The notes under the pieces: model-generated
What the model saw: only the letters and a program-made list of their open reading frames with translations
What the model was told of the DNA's origin: nothing
Database searches by the model: none
DNA from: Chlorops oryzae
Lineage: Eukaryota > Arthropoda > Insecta > Diptera > Chloropidae
Direction of reading: 5' to 3'
Assembly: GCA_020466095.1 (NCBI GenBank)
Contig: CM035806.1
Span: 132,564,532 to 132,628,531, forward strand
DNA: 64,000 bases
Program-made: the position numbers and the translations under genes
In this document: positions 62,030 to 64,000 of the stretch, piece by piece
Layout: each line of letters begins with the position of its first letter
Numbering within the stretch: the first letter of the stretch is position 1

Positions 62030-63125
62030 TATAAAAAACTAAATTTTCCATGAACCTATTACGGAAATTATCGAAAATATTCATAATAATTTTAATTGAA
62101 TATTACTTTTGATATTCGATTCTATTTATTTTGCTTCCTTTGCTTCGTTTAATTTTTTTGCATTTTTTTTTAAATATTTTTATTATCAAAGATTTTTACA
62201 ATTTTCATTTTGACTCATTTTTTTATTAACTAAGACTCAGCCAGTGTGCCCTTGGAACCGGCTCTGTTTGCGAAACTCAACTCGTTCGTTCGTTCGTAAA
62301 TCAGCAGCGTCCGCTTGACAAACGAAGTGACCACGTTGCTTTTGCTTCCCTATGCATTTCAATACGAATTGTTGCGTGGCCTTTTTTGTTGCTAGCGCCG
62401 GTTAAAACAACAATAGCACCAACAACAATAACAACAACAACAAATTGCCCTAATGTATTTTGTAGTATAATAAGTAGTAACGTGATTAAGCACAAAAGCT
62501 GTGCGGTCATTGCTACGCAGGCGCACAGGTGAGAAACTACCAAAAAATGATGATGGGCAAAAAAAGAAGAAGAAAATGAAATGAAATGGAATGAAATAAA
62601 TTGGAATGAAATAAAATTTGAATGAGTCTCTCGACGAGGCGAAAGGGAACGTTTTGCTTATTCGCACAATTTCAATTGAATTAATGAAATCCCATAAATT
62701 CATTGATAAAAATTTCGCACTTCCCATGGGTATTTTTTCCTCTTCTTTTCTTTTATTTTATTTTTCTCTTTTTTTAGCTGATCATTTTGTTAGGTACCTC
62801 ATTGTAGAGTGCGGGGACGTCTAGACGGATTATGGCAAAAAAAAAAAATATTCTTATAAAAAAACAACAAACAAACAAATAAATACAAAATACCTACATA
62901 TATAAATTGCGCGGAGGGAAGAAACTGGCAAATCAGACTGACATACTATAGTCGACACTACGTTGATCTAGGTTCTGGGGTGCTTTGAATACCCTACAGG
63001 GAGCATTTTTTAAGTTTTCTTGTTTTCGATGGGCTTCGATAGTTTTGCAGCTGAAAATTTTTTGTTCAAAACTTCCTTTGTAAATATTAACCCAAACTGA
63101 AATGAAAGGTTCAAGCCACTTTTGA
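62030..63125. other. Non-coding stretch, possible 5'UTR exon
   Basis: A less AT-rich stretch from about 62230 to 62528 (+) with CAACAACAATAAC repeats ends at GCGCACAG/GTGAGAAAC, a good donor. It could be a leader exon of a gene to the right. No ATG-led coding frame of note is present. Confidence 0.25.
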
Positions 63126-63480
63126 GTGCGTTTTAGCGCCTTTCACTACCAAATTTACCCTTTCAGACACGCTCCTAAGCCGATAGCATTCAAATCTGAT
63201 AAGCTCTTAACCCTTATAAGTGACACCGCGGCGCGCCGCATCTCAAATATGATGAACTTCAGATGTACGCTTAAACTTCAGTCGTTTGCTTCAAATTCGA
63301 TTGGAATGTACATACATAGGTACATATTATTCCAATGGCAATAAATGGGTTACAGCATTATGAATACGCTTTAACCCTTTCACACCCAAATTAACTTCAG
63401 ATGCACGCTTAAAATTCAGTAGTTGGCTTCAAATTCTATTGCCATTCCATTGTACTAATGGAAATGAAAGGGTTAAATAA
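63126..63480. repeat. Short direct repeat between TTAACCCTTT motifs
   Basis: ACTTCAGATGTACGCTTAAA at 63257 and its near copy at 63394 are followed by matching GCTTCAAATTC and an ATTGSMATKS-like stretch. TTAACCCTTT and AAAGGGTTAA motifs bound them, as in small TTAA-type elements. Confidence 0.4.
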
Positions 63481-63852
63481 AACAAGATATGTACATATGT
63501 ATTTGAAACGCTTTACACATACATAGGTACATACATATGTGTATAAAAACACATTAAATATCGGAAGGTATATTTGGCAAGAACCCCTTTTTTTAAGAGC
63601 CACTTCGTTGAATCATCCTTTTAATGAGCCGGATACAACCAAACCAGATCGGAAGAAAGTAAAAGAGATAAATTTCCTTCTGCTGAGCTTTTAAATTAAA
63701 TTGTACATAACCGTTTTATGTAAAGTAAAAAACAAAACCCCCATCTCCGTCAATTATGAACGTGATATTTTTTTGTAAAGTGTATTCCTTTCATCTCCTG
63801 CTGCAATCCAGTTCAGTACATCTGTACCCACCACCCCCAAACTCCACCCCAA

Positions 63853-63879
63853 ACACACACACACACACACACACACACA
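63853..63879. repeat. (CA)n microsatellite
   Basis: About 13 CA units. The flanks to 64000 are simple ATACATA-type sequence without a gene. Confidence 0.85.
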
Positions 63880-64000
63880 TATGCATGCTTGCACTTGTGT
63901 TCATGTATTTTTAGAGGCTTGGGCGTGTATGTATACCTAAAATTAAACACGGAAGATTGTATACACATACATATACATACGTCAATATACAAGAGGCCCG

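Overview
This is AT-rich, repeat-laden eukaryotic DNA, most likely from a higher fly, possibly a tephritid-type fruit fly. The reasons are an intron-split ninjurin gene very like Drosophila NijA, a relaxin/insulin-like peptide gene resembling Drosophila Ilp8 (Dilp8), many DINE-1/Helentron-like elements carrying (GTCY)n microsatellites, an irritans-type mariner, and many small TIR elements. I see no prokaryotic genes, rRNA, CRISPR array or convincing tRNA gene.

Two protein genes can be supported. NijA (+ strand) has four coding exons, 24163-24264, 31567-31633, 32925-33313 and 33490-33663, encoding 243 residues with intact splice sites and phases. Its first intron (7.3 kb) and second intron (1.3 kb) are full of mobile elements. 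The Ilp8-like gene (- strand) starts at 58757 behind a TATA box. It reads 4 codons from exon 1 (58746-58757), 62 codons from exon 2 (present twice, 55097-55283 and 52213-52399), and ends in exon 3 (49734-49960). The model gives a 141-residue prepropeptide with exactly six cysteines. An inverted copy at 7473-10120 (+) lacks exon 1 and has two one-base deletions.

Layout: 1-1370 truncated transposon; 2166-6009 segment A; 6010-18521 segment B, with the Ilp8-like second copy and many repeats; 18552-22395 a second A, in direct orientation; 22396-36460 single-copy DNA with NijA; 36460-37941 a repeat that becomes a 1.2 kb palindrome; 37942-38041 a 100-N gap; 38042-58480 an inverted version of B and part of A, containing two tandem duplications; 58481-64000 single-copy DNA with exon 1 of the Ilp8-like gene.

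The inverted arms differ by transposon insertions: a mariner only in the right arm and two Helentron-like elements only in the left. They therefore look like diverged haplotypes or an old inverted duplication, not one read folded back on itself. The direct A repeat is nearly identical without indels, so it is a much younger event or an assembly duplicate. No new defence or metabolic system is visible. The points of most interest are the Ilp8-like peptide with its short A-chain spacing and duplicated exon, and the layered inverted/tandem duplication around it.
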